From contig NZ_JAGHRJ010000001.1 in assembly GCF_017743865.1 (NCBI RefSeq), positions 930,001 through 994,000 of the forward strand: a stretch of 64,000 nucleotides of DNA. Reading direction: 5' to 3'. This stretch comes from Labrenzia sp. R4_2 (GTDB lineage Bacteria; Pseudomonadota; Alphaproteobacteria; Rhizobiales; Stappiaceae). The position numbers and the translations under genes are program-made. Below are positions 18,053-27,701 of the stretch, piece after piece. Below the pieces are notes generated by a model, which ran no database searches, was not told the DNA's origin, and was given only the letters and a program-made list of their open reading frames with translations. How positions within the stretch are numbered: the first letter of the stretch is position 1; every line of letters starts with the position of its first letter.

Positions 18053-18074
18053 GGGCCGCGAAAGCGGCCCTTTG
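18053..18074 (+). terminator. Terminator after rpiA-DUF2059
   Basis: Arms GGGCCGC and GCGGCCC around a GAAA tetraloop, then TTTG, 82 bases after the DUF2059 stop and upstream of gor. Confidence 0.75.
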
Positions 18075-18205
18075 TGCAATAAGGTATGCGTTTCAGGACA
18101 CCGAGCTGACCAAGGCCAAGCCTTGTGAATGGGGACTGAGAGCTTATCTGGGCTTCATGGCCGCGTCCGCTGGCCGTTCAAATACCAAATCCCGAGGGGC
18201 ATTGA

Positions 18206-19582
18206 ATGAGCGATTTTGACTATGATCTGTTTGTGATCGGTGGCGGTTCCGGTGGCGTTCGTGCGGCCCGGATTGCGGCTACACATGGCGCTCGGGTCGG
18301 TATTGCAGAAGAATACCGTTACGGCGGAACCTGTGTGATCCGCGGCTGTGTACCCAAAAAACTGTTCGTCTACGCATCCAAGTTTTCCGAAGAGTTTGAA
18401 GATGCTGAGGGCTTTGGCTGGAGTGTCGGCGAACGCAGCTTTGCCTGGGACAAACTGATCGCGGCAAAGGATCAGGAGATCACGCGCCTGGAAGGGATCT
18501 ACCGCCGGAACCTTGACAACACCGGCGTCGAAATTCACGACAGCCGCGCCGTTATCGAAGACGCCCACACGGTTCGTTTGTTGTCCACGGGTCAGACGAT
18601 CACCGCGAAGTATATCCTTGTAGCGGTCGGAGCCTCGCCAAATGTCGATAACAGCTTGCCGGGCGGTGAGCACGTCATCACGTCAAATGAAGCATTTCAC
18701 TTGGGCGAATTACCGAACCGTGTGGTGGTTGCCGGCGGCGGCTACATCGCCGTGGAGTTTGCCGGCATTTTCAATGGCCTCGGTGTCGACACGACACTGA
18801 TTTATCGGGGTCCTGAAATCCTGCGTGGATTTGATATGGACCTGCGCCGGACTGTACGCGAGGAAATGGAAAAGAAGGGGATCAAGGTTGTCTTGAATGA
18901 TACCTTCTCGTCCATCGAAAAGCAGTCGGACGGATCCCTGATCGGGCGCACCAATGGCGGCGAAAACCTGGCTGCGGACCAGATCATGTTTGCGATTGGC
19001 CGGAGCCCGCATACGCGGGAGCTCGGACTTGAAAAAGCAGGCGTTGAGACCGATGCCATCGGTGCGATCAAGGTCAATGAGGAGTCTCGCACAAATGTTG
19101 AGTCCATCTATGCCGTTGGCGATGTGACCAACAGGGCAAACCTGACCCCGGTCGCAATCCGGGAAGGCCATGCGTTCGCGGACACCGTATTCGGCAACAA
19201 ACCCTGGACGGTGGATCACAGCCTCATAGCGACAGCAGTGTTTTCTCAGCCGGAAATGGGCACAGTCGGTCTGACACAGGAAGAAGCGCTGGAGCGCACA
19301 CCGAACCTGGACATTTACAAGTCCAGCTTCCGGCCAATGAAGCATACGCTGTCTGGCCGGGATGAGAAGATGCTCATGAAGATGATCGTCGATGCGGACA
19401 GCCAAAAAGTGCTTGGGGTTCACATTGTTGGCCCAGACGCTGGTGAGCTTGCGCAAATCCTTGGAATAACGCTTGAGATGGGCGCAACCAAAGCTGACTT
19501 TGACAGGACGATCGCGGTGCACCCGACCGCAGCGGAAGAACTCGTGACAATGCGCGAGCCAACAGAACGCTTGCGCGGCTGA
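18206..19582 (+). CDS. gor: Glutathione-disulfide reductase
   Basis: A 458-residue FAD/NAD(P)-disulfide oxidoreductase that reduces GSSG with NADPH. The FAD motif IGGGSGGVRAARIAA is at residues 11-25 and the redox Cys pair is in GGTCVIRGCVPKK (C43 and C48). The NADPH-binding VVAGGGYIAVEFAG, the second FAD motif YAVGDVTNR, and the C-terminal catalytic HPTAAEE follow. GAGGGG precedes the ATG. The gene ends at a strong hairpin at 19609. Confidence 0.95.
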   Translation: MSDFDYDLFVIGGGSGGVRAARIAATHGARVGIAEEYRYGGTCVIRGCVPKKLFVYASKFSEEFEDAEGFGWSVGERSFAWDKLIAAKDQEITRLEGIYRRNLDNTGVEIHDSRAVIEDAHTVRLLSTGQTITAKYILVAVGASPNVDNSLPGGEHVITSNEAFHLGELPNRVVVAGGGYIAVEFAGIFNGLGVDTTLIYRGPEILRGFDMDLRRTVREEMEKKGIKVVLNDTFSSIEKQSDGSLIGRTNGGENLAADQIMFAIGRSPHTRELGLEKAGVETDAIGAIKVNEESRTNVESIYAVGDVTNRANLTPVAIREGHAFADTVFGNKPWTVDHSLIATAVFSQPEMGTVGLTQEEALERTPNLDIYKSSFRPMKHTLSGRDEKMLMKMIVDADSQKVLGVHIVGPDAGELAQILGITLEMGATKADFDRTIAVHPTAAEELVTMREPTERLRG

Positions 19583-19608
19583 TCACGAAGCCGCTGATGC
19601 CAACACAA

Positions 19609-19640
19609 AAAAGCCGCTGCAAGCGTTTGCGGCGGCTTTT
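19609..19640. terminator. Bidirectional terminator between gor and the first GGDEF gene
   Basis: Arms AAAAGCCGC and GCGGCTTTT around a 14-base loop, with A and T tracts on both flanks, lie between two converging genes. Confidence 0.85.
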
Positions 19641-19656
19641 ATTGAACGGAACAAGA

Positions 19657-21246
19657 TCAGGCGCTGAGCGAAGACAATCCGGTTTTCGCTGGAGCGGCAT
19701 CTTCCTGGATGAAGGTGTCCTTCAACAGATCCTCGTAGAACGCGTGCACACCACGCCCGCGATCTTTTGCCCGGTACAGTGCAGCATCAGAACGGGCAAC
19801 CAAGTCTTCCGGTTCCGTACCATCCGCTGGGGCAACGGCTACGCCGATACTCAGTCCGACATGCGCCGTATTGCCGCCTTCGATTTGAATGGGCAAGAGC
19901 GCCTTGTTGATCAACGCGCGGCAAAGTGTGTCCAACTCCTTGCGGCTTGTGCCTCCGCGGTAAATCACCATGAATTCGTCACCGCCGATCCGGCAGACCA
20001 AACCTGGCTTGCCGACAGTTTCGTTGAGACGTTTGGCCATGATCTTGATCACGGTGTCACCAGCAGCATGCCCGTAGGTGTCGTTGACTGCTTTGAATTT
20101 GTCGAGGTCGCAATGCAAGACAGCAAACCGTTTCTGCGGCAGTTCGGCAGCTGAGGTTTCGAGCACCCGGTTAAACTGTAGCCGGTTGGCAAGGCCTGAC
20201 AGATTGTCGTGCAGAGCCAGGTAGCGGTTCTGCTCCTCGCTCTTTTGAAGTGACCGGGTCAATTGGCCGATCCGCCAGGCAATCCCGAACGCAAGCGCTC
20301 CCAAAGTCAGGCTGAGCATAGCAATGACCGGAATGACCGTCGGCCAGATCGAGTCGATAACGGTCTGGCTTTCCCATCGGAAAGAGCCGACATCAACGCC
20401 TTCCTCGCTTGTGACCAGATGCGAAGGGCCGTCTTCAGGCTCAAATGCCCTGGGCTCAAAACGGAGCCGGGCGAAGTTCAACTGCGAGTTCAGGCGTTCC
20501 AGAAGTGCGTCGTCAATGTATTTCACCGAGATCATCAAGGTCGGCCCACCGTCAGGTAGGGTCGCGGTGTACTCATCGGGCATGATGGGCATCGCGGAGA
20601 AAAGTGCCGGTTTGCCATCAAGCCGAATAACGCCCATCAACGCATATTGATCTGTATCCAGGCCTTGAAGTGACCGGTGGCCAAACCCGCCGGGCACGCG
20701 GACGCGATTGGCCGCGAAGAGAGCCTGCGTCTTGCGGATGACCGGGGCCAATGCGGGCGTCTCACTCGACGGGCGTTTGGTTATGTGGGTGTAGTCCTGA
20801 AATGACTCGGCCAAAACCTGATTGTTTCCCGAGATCAGGATGACCTTGTTGTGCCGGTACCTGGACCAGAGCGCGTGGAAGTGCTGGCGGGCATAGACCG
20901 GATCGAACGTCCGGACCAGTTTCCGGACGGTCTCATCGGATACGGTCACGGTGCGTTGTTCACGGACAATGTCCCGGAGCCGTTCCTCCAGGGCATTGCG
21001 GAACAGGCGCTCTTCGTTGGCAATAGCTTGCTGGGTGGATGCATGAGAGGCGACAAAACCAACGAACACCAGTGAGGCCGATGTAACCGCGATCAAAAGA
21101 GCTGCCAGAAGAAAGGCAAGTCTTGAGATATGGATACGGGACTCACTGTCCGATTTGTCTGAGTATCTCCGTCGAAATTCCGCCAACGTTTGTTCTTCCC
21201 ACCTTCGCCGGCCTTTTAAATGGCCACTAAACAACCGGCGGAGCAC
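19657..21246 (-). CDS. Membrane diguanylate cyclase with extracytoplasmic sensor, copy 1
   Basis: A 529-residue GGDEF protein. The N-terminus has an arginine-rich cytoplasmic stretch and a membrane helix near residues 44-66. A periplasmic domain of CHASE4 style follows (EERLFRNALEERLRDIVREQ, ending near SIWPTVIP), then a second membrane helix, then GGDEF with VCRIGGDEFMVIYRGG in the last third. The motif is intact, so c-di-GMP synthesis is expected. No RxxD inhibitory site is seen before the motif, so product inhibition by that route is not expected. The GTG start at 21246 lacks a clear ribosome site and is uncertain. It is a paralogue of the gene at 21478, in the same orientation. Confidence 0.88.
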   Translation of the reverse strand: MLRRLFSGHLKGRRRWEEQTLAEFRRRYSDKSDSESRIHISRLAFLLAALLIAVTSASLVFVGFVASHASTQQAIANEERLFRNALEERLRDIVREQRTVTVSDETVRKLVRTFDPVYARQHFHALWSRYRHNKVILISGNNQVLAESFQDYTHITKRPSSETPALAPVIRKTQALFAANRVRVPGGFGHRSLQGLDTDQYALMGVIRLDGKPALFSAMPIMPDEYTATLPDGGPTLMISVKYIDDALLERLNSQLNFARLRFEPRAFEPEDGPSHLVTSEEGVDVGSFRWESQTVIDSIWPTVIPVIAMLSLTLGALAFGIAWRIGQLTRSLQKSEEQNRYLALHDNLSGLANRLQFNRVLETSAAELPQKRFAVLHCDLDKFKAVNDTYGHAAGDTVIKIMAKRLNETVGKPGLVCRIGGDEFMVIYRGGTSRKELDTLCRALINKALLPIQIEGGNTAHVGLSIGVAVAPADGTEPEDLVARSDAALYRAKDRGRGVHAFYEDLLKDTFIQEDAAPAKTGLSSLSA

Positions 21247-21477
21247 CTTTGTTTCGTTCGCCTTCCGTCAAGACAGTGCCCCTCCAAAGTTCCCTAGCGT
21301 TTAGCTGGCGGGACCCCGGCTGTCTCTGAGGCGTTCAGGCACTAATCCTAGCTTGGAAAGTGTTAATTAGTAGTGGTGATGACCCGAGAGAGTCGGGCGC
21401 AAATATTAAAAAAAGCGATTGTTCCAGAGTGACTTCTGATACGGTAGAGCAACTTTAAGTAAATTCTGAAATTAAAC

Positions 21478-23016
21478 TCAACCCGCACTCTTCGCGCGGC
21501 GATCCGTTTCGCCTCGGCGATCGAATACAGTGTCAGGTTCCGCATGTGCAAAGGCAAAAGCGTTTCTGCCTGCATCTTTGGCACGGTAGAGCGCTGTATC
21601 AGCTGCCCGGATTAGATGTTTTTCAGACATCCCTGAGTCTGGAGCCAGCGCAATGCCAAGACTGATGCCGATACTCACACTTTGTTCTGGACTGATTTCA
21701 ATCGGCTCTGCGACGGAAGCCAGAATCTCATTGGCAATTGTCTCAAGCTCCGCCTGATCCCGATACATCATCAGTAAGATGACAAATTCGTCGCCGCCAA
21801 TGCGCCCGACCACACCCTTGTCGCTGATAATGTCCTGCAATCGCGAGGCCGTCACGCGCAACACGATATCTCCGGCCTCATGACCGTGTGTGTCGTTAAC
21901 AGGTTTGAATTTGTCGAGGTCACACGCAATGACAGCAAACCCTTTTTCGGGAAGGCCATCGATTGCGTAGGCAAGGCGGTCAGAAAAGTGGTGCCGGTTC
22001 GGCAGACCGGTCAGGCTGTCGTGATGCGCAAAGTAATGATTGCGGCGTTCGCTTTGTTCCAGCGTTGAAGACAAGCGGCCAATCCTGCGGGCGACAATCA
22101 CAGAAATTGCCGCAATCAAAACCGCCAGGATCACGATCAGTGGAAGGGCGCGCATCCAGACCCTCAAACCGGGTTTGGAATGGTCCCATTGAAAATAGCC
22201 GACAAGGCTGCCGTCCGGACCATAGGCCCGCAGTTGCGTCGGGTGTTCGCGGGCAGGCGCACCTTCGGTGAAGGTCAGATCACGAAACCCATAGTGATCC
22301 GACATCGACTGAAACCAGGCCTCCCCAAGGGAGTAGACGCTGACAAGCAACCGGGGATTGGCGTCTGAGAGTGCGGTCAGCGGTGTTTCCATCTCAACCG
22401 GAACCGCGCTCAGCAAAGCGGGGGTGCCATCGATCACGGCCAGAGCCGCGATGGAGGCGTCAAACATGGCACGTGGCGGCGGGAAGGGGCCCTGAGGGCG
22501 GTCGCGCCGCGGGAAGCTTGGAGACCGGAAGGCAGCGGTGAAGAGCTCAGACAGTTTTTCGGTGTCTTCCGATGGGGTGGATGATCCGATCTGATTGTGA
22601 CCAACCGTTTCTGAAAGAGCCATGAGGTCACCGTTCTCTTCCAAGAGATAGGTGCGCTCCAGATCACTGACAGCTTTGAAGCGGTTCAATATGGAGGTGG
22701 TGACGGCAGACCTGTCCATTGGGCCTGTCAGCATCGCTTGAACATCTTGGTGCTGGATGGCGGTCATCTGGTGGCGGGCAATTTCCCAATACTGATCTTC
22801 CACAGTGTCGAGGAAACGCATTTGCGCTGTTTCAAGTGCATGCCGGTCGGCGGCCCGCCACGCGAACTGTGCGATCAGGGTGAGTGCGCCGCTGGACAAG
22901 ACTATCAGTAAGGCTGCGAGCCCATAGACCCACATGGTGATTTGACGGCCGGATACGGTGCCGCTGCCGGAACCGGGGATAGGCCCGCGGTCAGGTTGCG
23001 CCTGTCGTGTCGTCAT
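21478..23016 (-). CDS. Membrane diguanylate cyclase with extracytoplasmic sensor, copy 2
   Basis: A 512-residue paralogue of the neighbouring cyclase, with the same plan: membrane helix, CHASE4-like periplasmic domain (RFLDTVEDQYWEIARHQM; LTAIQ-type helices), second helix, and GGDEF domain (VVGRIGGDEFVILL). It too lacks an RxxD inhibitory site. Sequence identity is clear in the GGDEF half (HDSLTGLPNRHHF against HDNLSGLANRLQF) but weak in the sensor, so the two probably respond to different cues. ATG 23016 has GGAGGAG about 12 bases upstream and is preferred over GTG 23064. The 231 bases between the pair hold a CCCGA/TCGGG hairpin but no gene. Confidence 0.88.
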   Translation of the reverse strand: MTTRQAQPDRGPIPGSGSGTVSGRQITMWVYGLAALLIVLSSGALTLIAQFAWRAADRHALETAQMRFLDTVEDQYWEIARHQMTAIQHQDVQAMLTGPMDRSAVTTSILNRFKAVSDLERTYLLEENGDLMALSETVGHNQIGSSTPSEDTEKLSELFTAAFRSPSFPRRDRPQGPFPPPRAMFDASIAALAVIDGTPALLSAVPVEMETPLTALSDANPRLLVSVYSLGEAWFQSMSDHYGFRDLTFTEGAPAREHPTQLRAYGPDGSLVGYFQWDHSKPGLRVWMRALPLIVILAVLIAAISVIVARRIGRLSSTLEQSERRNHYFAHHDSLTGLPNRHHFSDRLAYAIDGLPEKGFAVIACDLDKFKPVNDTHGHEAGDIVLRVTASRLQDIISDKGVVGRIGGDEFVILLMMYRDQAELETIANEILASVAEPIEISPEQSVSIGISLGIALAPDSGMSEKHLIRAADTALYRAKDAGRNAFAFAHAEPDTVFDRRGETDRRAKSAG

Positions 23017-23182
23017 GCGTCCGGCACTCTCCTCCTGTCCGCAAAGAACGCTGGTCTTTCTCACTATCCAAGCGGATTAAACGATCAGCGTATATCCTAC
23101 GGGAGATTCCTTACGGAAGAGTGCTTGGAACCCGATGTTTTCAACACTTTACGACACTGTTTGTTTAAGAATTGGGCCGCTT

Positions 23183-24370
23183 CTAATCTGCCAGGAGCTT
23201 CACCATAAGTTCCAGCTCGCTCTCCGTATTGAAAGCGTGCAGCGAGGCGCGAACCACCGCGTCCAGACCGCGCATCGGCAAGTCAATCCGGGCTGAGCTT
23301 GCCTGACTGACCGAGACATTGATATGGTGATCGGCAAGCCGCGCCTTCGTTGCCGCCGGCGTCTCTCCATCAACAGCGAAGGTCACGATGCCGCCTTTCC
23401 GCGCGCCTTTGTCATGAAGGGTGATACCAGGAACAGCGGAAAGTTCGGAGCGGAGCTGCGCGCCCAAGGCACAAATTCGGGCGCCGATCCGGTCCATCCC
23501 GAAGCCGATAGCGTAGCTGGTGGCAACGCCCAGGCCGACCTGCCCGGCGACATAACGTTCCCAGTTCTCATAGCGCTGTGCATGCGGTGCCAAACGGTAA
23601 GAGGACTCGTCCAGCCATTCGGTCGCCTGGAGATCTACAAAGGGCGGTTCCACCTGATCGAGAACTTCGTCACTGACATAAAGAAAACCTGTTCCGCGCG
23701 GTCCCCGCAGATACTTGCGGCCAGTGCCCGAGAGCATCTGGCACCCGATTTCCTTGATGTTGAGCGGGATCTGTCCGGCAGATTGGCAGGCATCGAGGAG
23801 GTAAAGAAGTTTGTGCCGGGCAGCAATCTGGCCGACATCTTCTGCCGGATTGATCAGCCCGGAAAAGGTCGGAATGTGGGTCAGGGCGATCAGGCGTGTT
23901 TTTGGCGTGACGGCTGCCTCCAAAGCCTTGAGATCGATCTGTCCGGTCTCGTCATCTTCGATGAGATCGATTTCAATGCCCTTCCGCTTCTTCATCTGCA
24001 GAAGTGCCACGTAATTGGAGACGTATTCAGCGCGTCCTGTGATGACACGGTCACCTTTACGGAAGTCGATCCCGTAAAACGCCATATCCCATGCGCGGGT
24101 TGCATTTTCGATGAAGGCGATCTCGTTCGGAGTGGATCCGATCAGCGCCGCAATCGATGTATAAAATGCGTTCGTTTCCGACTGCGCCGCCGCGGCTGCC
24201 TCATATCCACCGAGCGTGGCTTCCAGATCAAGATGGTGTTTGACAGCATCCAAAACCGGTGTTGCAGCAAGACCTGTTCCGGCATTGTTAAAGTGAATGC
24301 ATCTGTTTACACCGGGGGTCTCGTCCCGCATCAGGTCTATTTCGTTCTGGCTGAGGGAAGGGACGATCAT
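23183..24370 (-). CDS. Class V PLP-dependent aminotransferase / cysteine-desulfurase-like
   Basis: A 395-residue fold-type I PLP enzyme. The PLP-binding aspartate is in LLDACQSAGQ (D193) and the Schiff-base lysine in GTGRKYLRGPRGTGFL (K219). The N-terminal FNNAGTGLAATPV and ENATRAWDMAFYG are typical of the isopenicillin-N epimerase / SufS-like branch. A mobile active-site Cys of true desulfurases is not evident, so an aminotransferase, lyase or epimerase role is as likely. It diverges from the GGCT-like gene with 49 bases between starts, suggesting shared control. Confidence 0.82.
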   Translation of the reverse strand: MIVPSLSQNEIDLMRDETPGVNRCIHFNNAGTGLAATPVLDAVKHHLDLEATLGGYEAAAAAQSETNAFYTSIAALIGSTPNEIAFIENATRAWDMAFYGIDFRKGDRVITGRAEYVSNYVALLQMKKRKGIEIDLIEDDETGQIDLKALEAAVTPKTRLIALTHIPTFSGLINPAEDVGQIAARHKLLYLLDACQSAGQIPLNIKEIGCQMLSGTGRKYLRGPRGTGFLYVSDEVLDQVEPPFVDLQATEWLDESSYRLAPHAQRYENWERYVAGQVGLGVATSYAIGFGMDRIGARICALGAQLRSELSAVPGITLHDKGARKGGIVTFAVDGETPAATKARLADHHINVSVSQASSARIDLPMRGLDAVVRASLHAFNTESELELMVKLLAD

Positions 24371-24419
24371 GGGGAGCCTTTCCGGTCACGGGACGCAATC
24401 GATTGGATGTAAAACAAAA

Positions 24420-25013
24420 ATGATCACAATCACATATTTTGGATATGGGTCCCTCGTCAACGCCGCAACGGTACCTGATGGGGCCGAGATCATTCCCGGG
24501 CGATTGAAAGGCTGGGTCCGGGAGTGGCGTGTGTGCGGCGTCTGGGAAAACGGTCAGGGCCGATGTGCCTTGAGTGTACGTCAGGAGCCGGGGTCGGAAA
24601 TCCGGGGCGTGATGACCCGGGAGCAGCAAAGCCGGTTGCAGGCCCTGGAGCAGCGTGAGAGCCGGTATGAAAAGATTGGGCAGATCGGCACGTCCTTCCG
24701 GTGTGAGGCGGAGAGCAAACCGGGACCGGAAGAGCTGTTTCTCTTCAAGGCAACGCCGGAAAACGAACGCTGGGGATGCGACCGGCACCCGATCCTGCAA
24801 AGTTATCTCGACTGCGTTTTAGCCGGGTTTCATCAGATCTGGGGCGAGGAGGGCGTTAGCCACTTCTTCGACACAACCGACGGCTGGCATGTTCCTGTCC
24901 TTCAGGACCGGGCAGCGCCGCTTTACCCCAGAGCGGTCAAGATCGACACGAAGCTTTTGCAACTGTTTGACGACCAGATTGAACGCCAGAAGCTGACCCT
25001 GATATCTGCTTAA
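24420..25013 (+). CDS. Gamma-glutamylcyclotransferase-like protein
   Basis: A 197-residue protein beginning MITITYFGYGSLVN, the GGCT/AIG2-fold signature (FGYGSL at residues 7-12), with ALSVRQEPGSEIRGVM and the acidic segment LEQRESRYEKIG, where the catalytic Glu is expected. The family cyclises gamma-glutamyl compounds to 5-oxoproline. The longer in-frame start at 24297 would overlap the divergent aminotransferase gene; ATG 24420 fits the family. Pairing with a PLP enzyme hints at glutathione or cysteine metabolism, by inference. Confidence 0.75.
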   Translation: MITITYFGYGSLVNAATVPDGAEIIPGRLKGWVREWRVCGVWENGQGRCALSVRQEPGSEIRGVMTREQQSRLQALEQRESRYEKIGQIGTSFRCEAESKPGPEELFLFKATPENERWGCDRHPILQSYLDCVLAGFHQIWGEEGVSHFFDTTDGWHVPVLQDRAAPLYPRAVKIDTKLLQLFDDQIERQKLTLISA

Positions 25014-25177
25014 CCTTCTGTTTTAATGAAAAAATATTTCGGGGGATCTCCCGATCCCAAGGTGCCGCCATATCGGGCGGAGGCCTGCGCGTACGCAAAT
25101 TTAAATTTCCCTTTACGTAAACTGAAGCTCCTGATAATTGATTGCATATATCAAAAATGCAATCTAGGGAGGAGTGC

Positions 25178-26632
25178 ATGGGTTTCTTTGAGTACAAGGG
25201 GCAAGAGGCTCTGGATCTCGTGTCGGAAGCGCGGGATCTAATGATCTACAGCTTTCACGGCATTGAGGACATCCTGCAGCCAGGCAACAGTGAAGAGGCT
25301 GCAAGGCAAGAAATCGAAGCCAAAGGGTGGACGGTGCTCACCCCTGATGATCTCGGCATCCTGGCGGCAGACATTGACCGGAACGGCACATTTCAAGGCG
25401 AAACGACCCAGTTCAAGGATGCCCAGGCCGATGTGCTGGCTAGATTTGATGAGACCGGTGCCATCACCCAGATCGGTTTGGCTTTTCGAGGAACGACTGG
25501 CACGATCGACAACATCATCAGCGATACGGTTGGCGACGTTATCGATTACCTGGAATTCCTGAGCGCAGATCCGAACTATGCTTTCGGGGCGTTTCCGGAG
25601 TTGATGGGGGCCATAAAGACGCTTCTGAAATCCAACGGTCTCACCGCAGCAGACTTGATCGTAACGGGTCATTCGCTTGGCGGTGGTGCTGTCACCAACA
25701 TGGCCGAGCGCAGCGATGATTTTTTCGACGGGTTTTACAAAGCCGCCGACTATATCGGTTTCGCAGCTCATTATACGCCGGAAGACGGCGCCTCCGTATT
25801 GGACAGCGGCGCGGAAGTGCTCAGCGTGGATATTGAAAATGATCCGGTTCCCTCGGTCATTTCCGAAGGCCAGATCAACCTCTTTGGCAACGATACCGAC
25901 TACGCGTATGAGACGAGCAATCTGGTGCTTTTCAACGATTTCTATGCAACACCCGCCTATTGGGATGGCGGCAACATAACCAACCTGATCGCCTGGACTG
26001 CTCATTTGCCGTCCAACTACAAACAGGTTGTTGAGGCAATCGCCGGATCAGAATTCTACACCGAGATGTCGCGTGACAGCGTTGTCATCGTCTCGGACCT
26101 GTCCGATCTCACCCGCGGCGTTGTCTGGGTTGAAGACATAAACCCCTTGTTTGATCCAACTGGCCATCAGGGCGACGATGCCTTCATCCTTGGCTCCAGC
26201 AAAGACGATTTGCTTGCGGGCAAATCCGGCAAGGATGCGCTTGAGGGATTTGCGGGGGACGATCACCTGAAAGGCGAGGGCGGCGCAGACCGGTTGCTCG
26301 GCGGGGCTGGAAACGACACACTGGAAGGTGGCGCTGGAGACGATGTCATAGGTGGCGGAGCCGGTGCAGACATCCTTTATGGCGGGGCTGGCGCCGATAT
26401 CTTTGTCTTTTCAACCGGTGAAGGTGCAGATGAGATCAAGGATTTTGAGATCGGGATCGACAAGATCGATGTGAGCGGTGCCGGCGTGACGCAATTCTCC
26501 GATCTTTCCATAACGGCCAATGGTTGGTGGACCGATGTCAGAATTGAGTTTGGTAGCGAGACATTGCGCCTTGATACAGGCTGGCGTCCTTCCTTACCGG
26601 ATCTGACGGCCGGCGATTTCCTTTTCGCCTGA
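25178..26632 (+). CDS. RTX-type lipase/esterase-like exoprotein
   Basis: A 484-residue protein without a Sec signal. Residues 1-330 are an alpha/beta-hydrolase lipase domain with the nucleophile elbow VTGHSLGGG (Ser166). Residues 345-425 carry glycine-aspartate nonapeptides (GGAGNDTLEGGAGDDVIGGG and similar) that bind calcium. A short C-terminal domain ending in DFLFA suits type I secretion. This plan matches family I.3 lipases and polyurethanase-like enzymes. GGGAGGAG just before ATG 25178 sets the start. No type I secretion genes lie in the window, so export must use one encoded elsewhere. Confidence 0.83.
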   Translation: MGFFEYKGQEALDLVSEARDLMIYSFHGIEDILQPGNSEEAARQEIEAKGWTVLTPDDLGILAADIDRNGTFQGETTQFKDAQADVLARFDETGAITQIGLAFRGTTGTIDNIISDTVGDVIDYLEFLSADPNYAFGAFPELMGAIKTLLKSNGLTAADLIVTGHSLGGGAVTNMAERSDDFFDGFYKAADYIGFAAHYTPEDGASVLDSGAEVLSVDIENDPVPSVISEGQINLFGNDTDYAYETSNLVLFNDFYATPAYWDGGNITNLIAWTAHLPSNYKQVVEAIAGSEFYTEMSRDSVVIVSDLSDLTRGVVWVEDINPLFDPTGHQGDDAFILGSSKDDLLAGKSGKDALEGFAGDDHLKGEGGADRLLGGAGNDTLEGGAGDDVIGGGAGADILYGGAGADIFVFSTGEGADEIKDFEIGIDKIDVSGAGVTQFSDLSITANGWWTDVRIEFGSETLRLDTGWRPSLPDLTAGDFLFA

Positions 26633-26691
26633 GATGAGCAGCACTCAAGATCGGTTTGATCCATTGATTGGGGTGGGCGTTCCTGCCTGCC

Positions 26692-27426
26692 TCACCCGCC
26701 GAACACTTGCTGCAGGCCATGGCCGGCAAGAAAGGCGATGGCCGCGGCCACCATGCCGATAGCCGTTGTTTCCAGCCCGCAGCCAACCCAGTGCCGCTGC
26801 GACCAGCGGGCTCTCAAAGACCCGATCGCGAAGAAAGCGCATGCGGTGAGACCGGACGCAAGCGCGGCGCTTGCCTCAATGTCAGCGAGAAAGGGCAGGA
26901 GCGGCAGTGCACCGAATAGGACGAAGGCGGCGAAGGTATAGAGCGCTGCTTTCAAGGGCGCGCGACCTCCATCCGAAACGCCATACTCGGCCAACATCAT
27001 GGTTTCAATCCAGGTGGTCCGGTTGGACGTTACCAGGCGCACGATGTCGTCCAGATCATCGCCCTCGTACCCCTTGGCCTTGAAGATCTGTCTGATTTCC
27101 TCGCGTTCTCCATCCGGTTCAACCTGGATGTGTTTTTCCTCGATCGCACGAAGCCTTTGAAAGTCTTCATTCTCGGACTTGGAGCCGCTATAATTGGCAG
27201 CGGCCATTGAAAAGCCGTCGGCTAAGAGATTGGCAACACCAAGGATCAAGATGATCCGTGTTGATAAGTTGGCTCCGACAGAACCGGCAACAATGGCAAA
27301 GGTGGTCACAGCGCCGTCGATGCCGCCATAGACCCAGTCGCGCAAATAGCTCGTATCCGGCCCCCGCGCCAATCTGTCGGCGATATCATGAGGCTGGTGG
27401 CTGTGTTCGAGTGGTCGGTTCGGCAT
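26692..27426 (-). CDS. VIT1/CCC1 family Fe/Mn transporter
   Basis: A 244-residue membrane protein of the VIT/CCC1 family. It shows YGGIDGAVTTFAIVAGSVGA and NLLADGFSMAAANYSGSKSE in the first membrane pair, a cytoplasmic Glu/His-rich helical segment (EEKHIQVEPDGEREEIRQIF), and three more hydrophobic segments. The family moves Fe2+ or Mn2+ out of the cytoplasm in bacteria and plants. It is monocistronic and converges with the lipase gene over 59 bases. AGGGAAA precedes the ATG. Confidence 0.85.
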   Translation of the reverse strand: MPNRPLEHSHQPHDIADRLARGPDTSYLRDWVYGGIDGAVTTFAIVAGSVGANLSTRIILILGVANLLADGFSMAAANYSGSKSENEDFQRLRAIEEKHIQVEPDGEREEIRQIFKAKGYEGDDLDDIVRLVTSNRTTWIETMMLAEYGVSDGGRAPLKAALYTFAAFVLFGALPLLPFLADIEASAALASGLTACAFFAIGSLRARWSQRHWVGCGLETTAIGMVAAAIAFLAGHGLQQVFGG

Positions 27427-27701
27427 GGCTGGTTTCCCTGGCTAGCGTCGGCCAAGTTTAGGGTGATCTGATCGTCAAAACCTTGATACGCCGCAATCGC
27501 CCGTGGGCTTTGGGCAACACTATTTGGCCAGCGTTCCGTAAGGGGCATTTTTGCGGCGAAGCGTGGGTGGCAATCAGGCTGAACGCCGTGTATAAGGCCG
27601 CACGTTTGCTCTGTTTGAGTGGGCGGAAACGAACAAAAATATCGCGGGACGTGTGTCTGGAGTTCGAATTGAACAGACCGTCCCGATGAGGAGTTGGTAA
27701 T

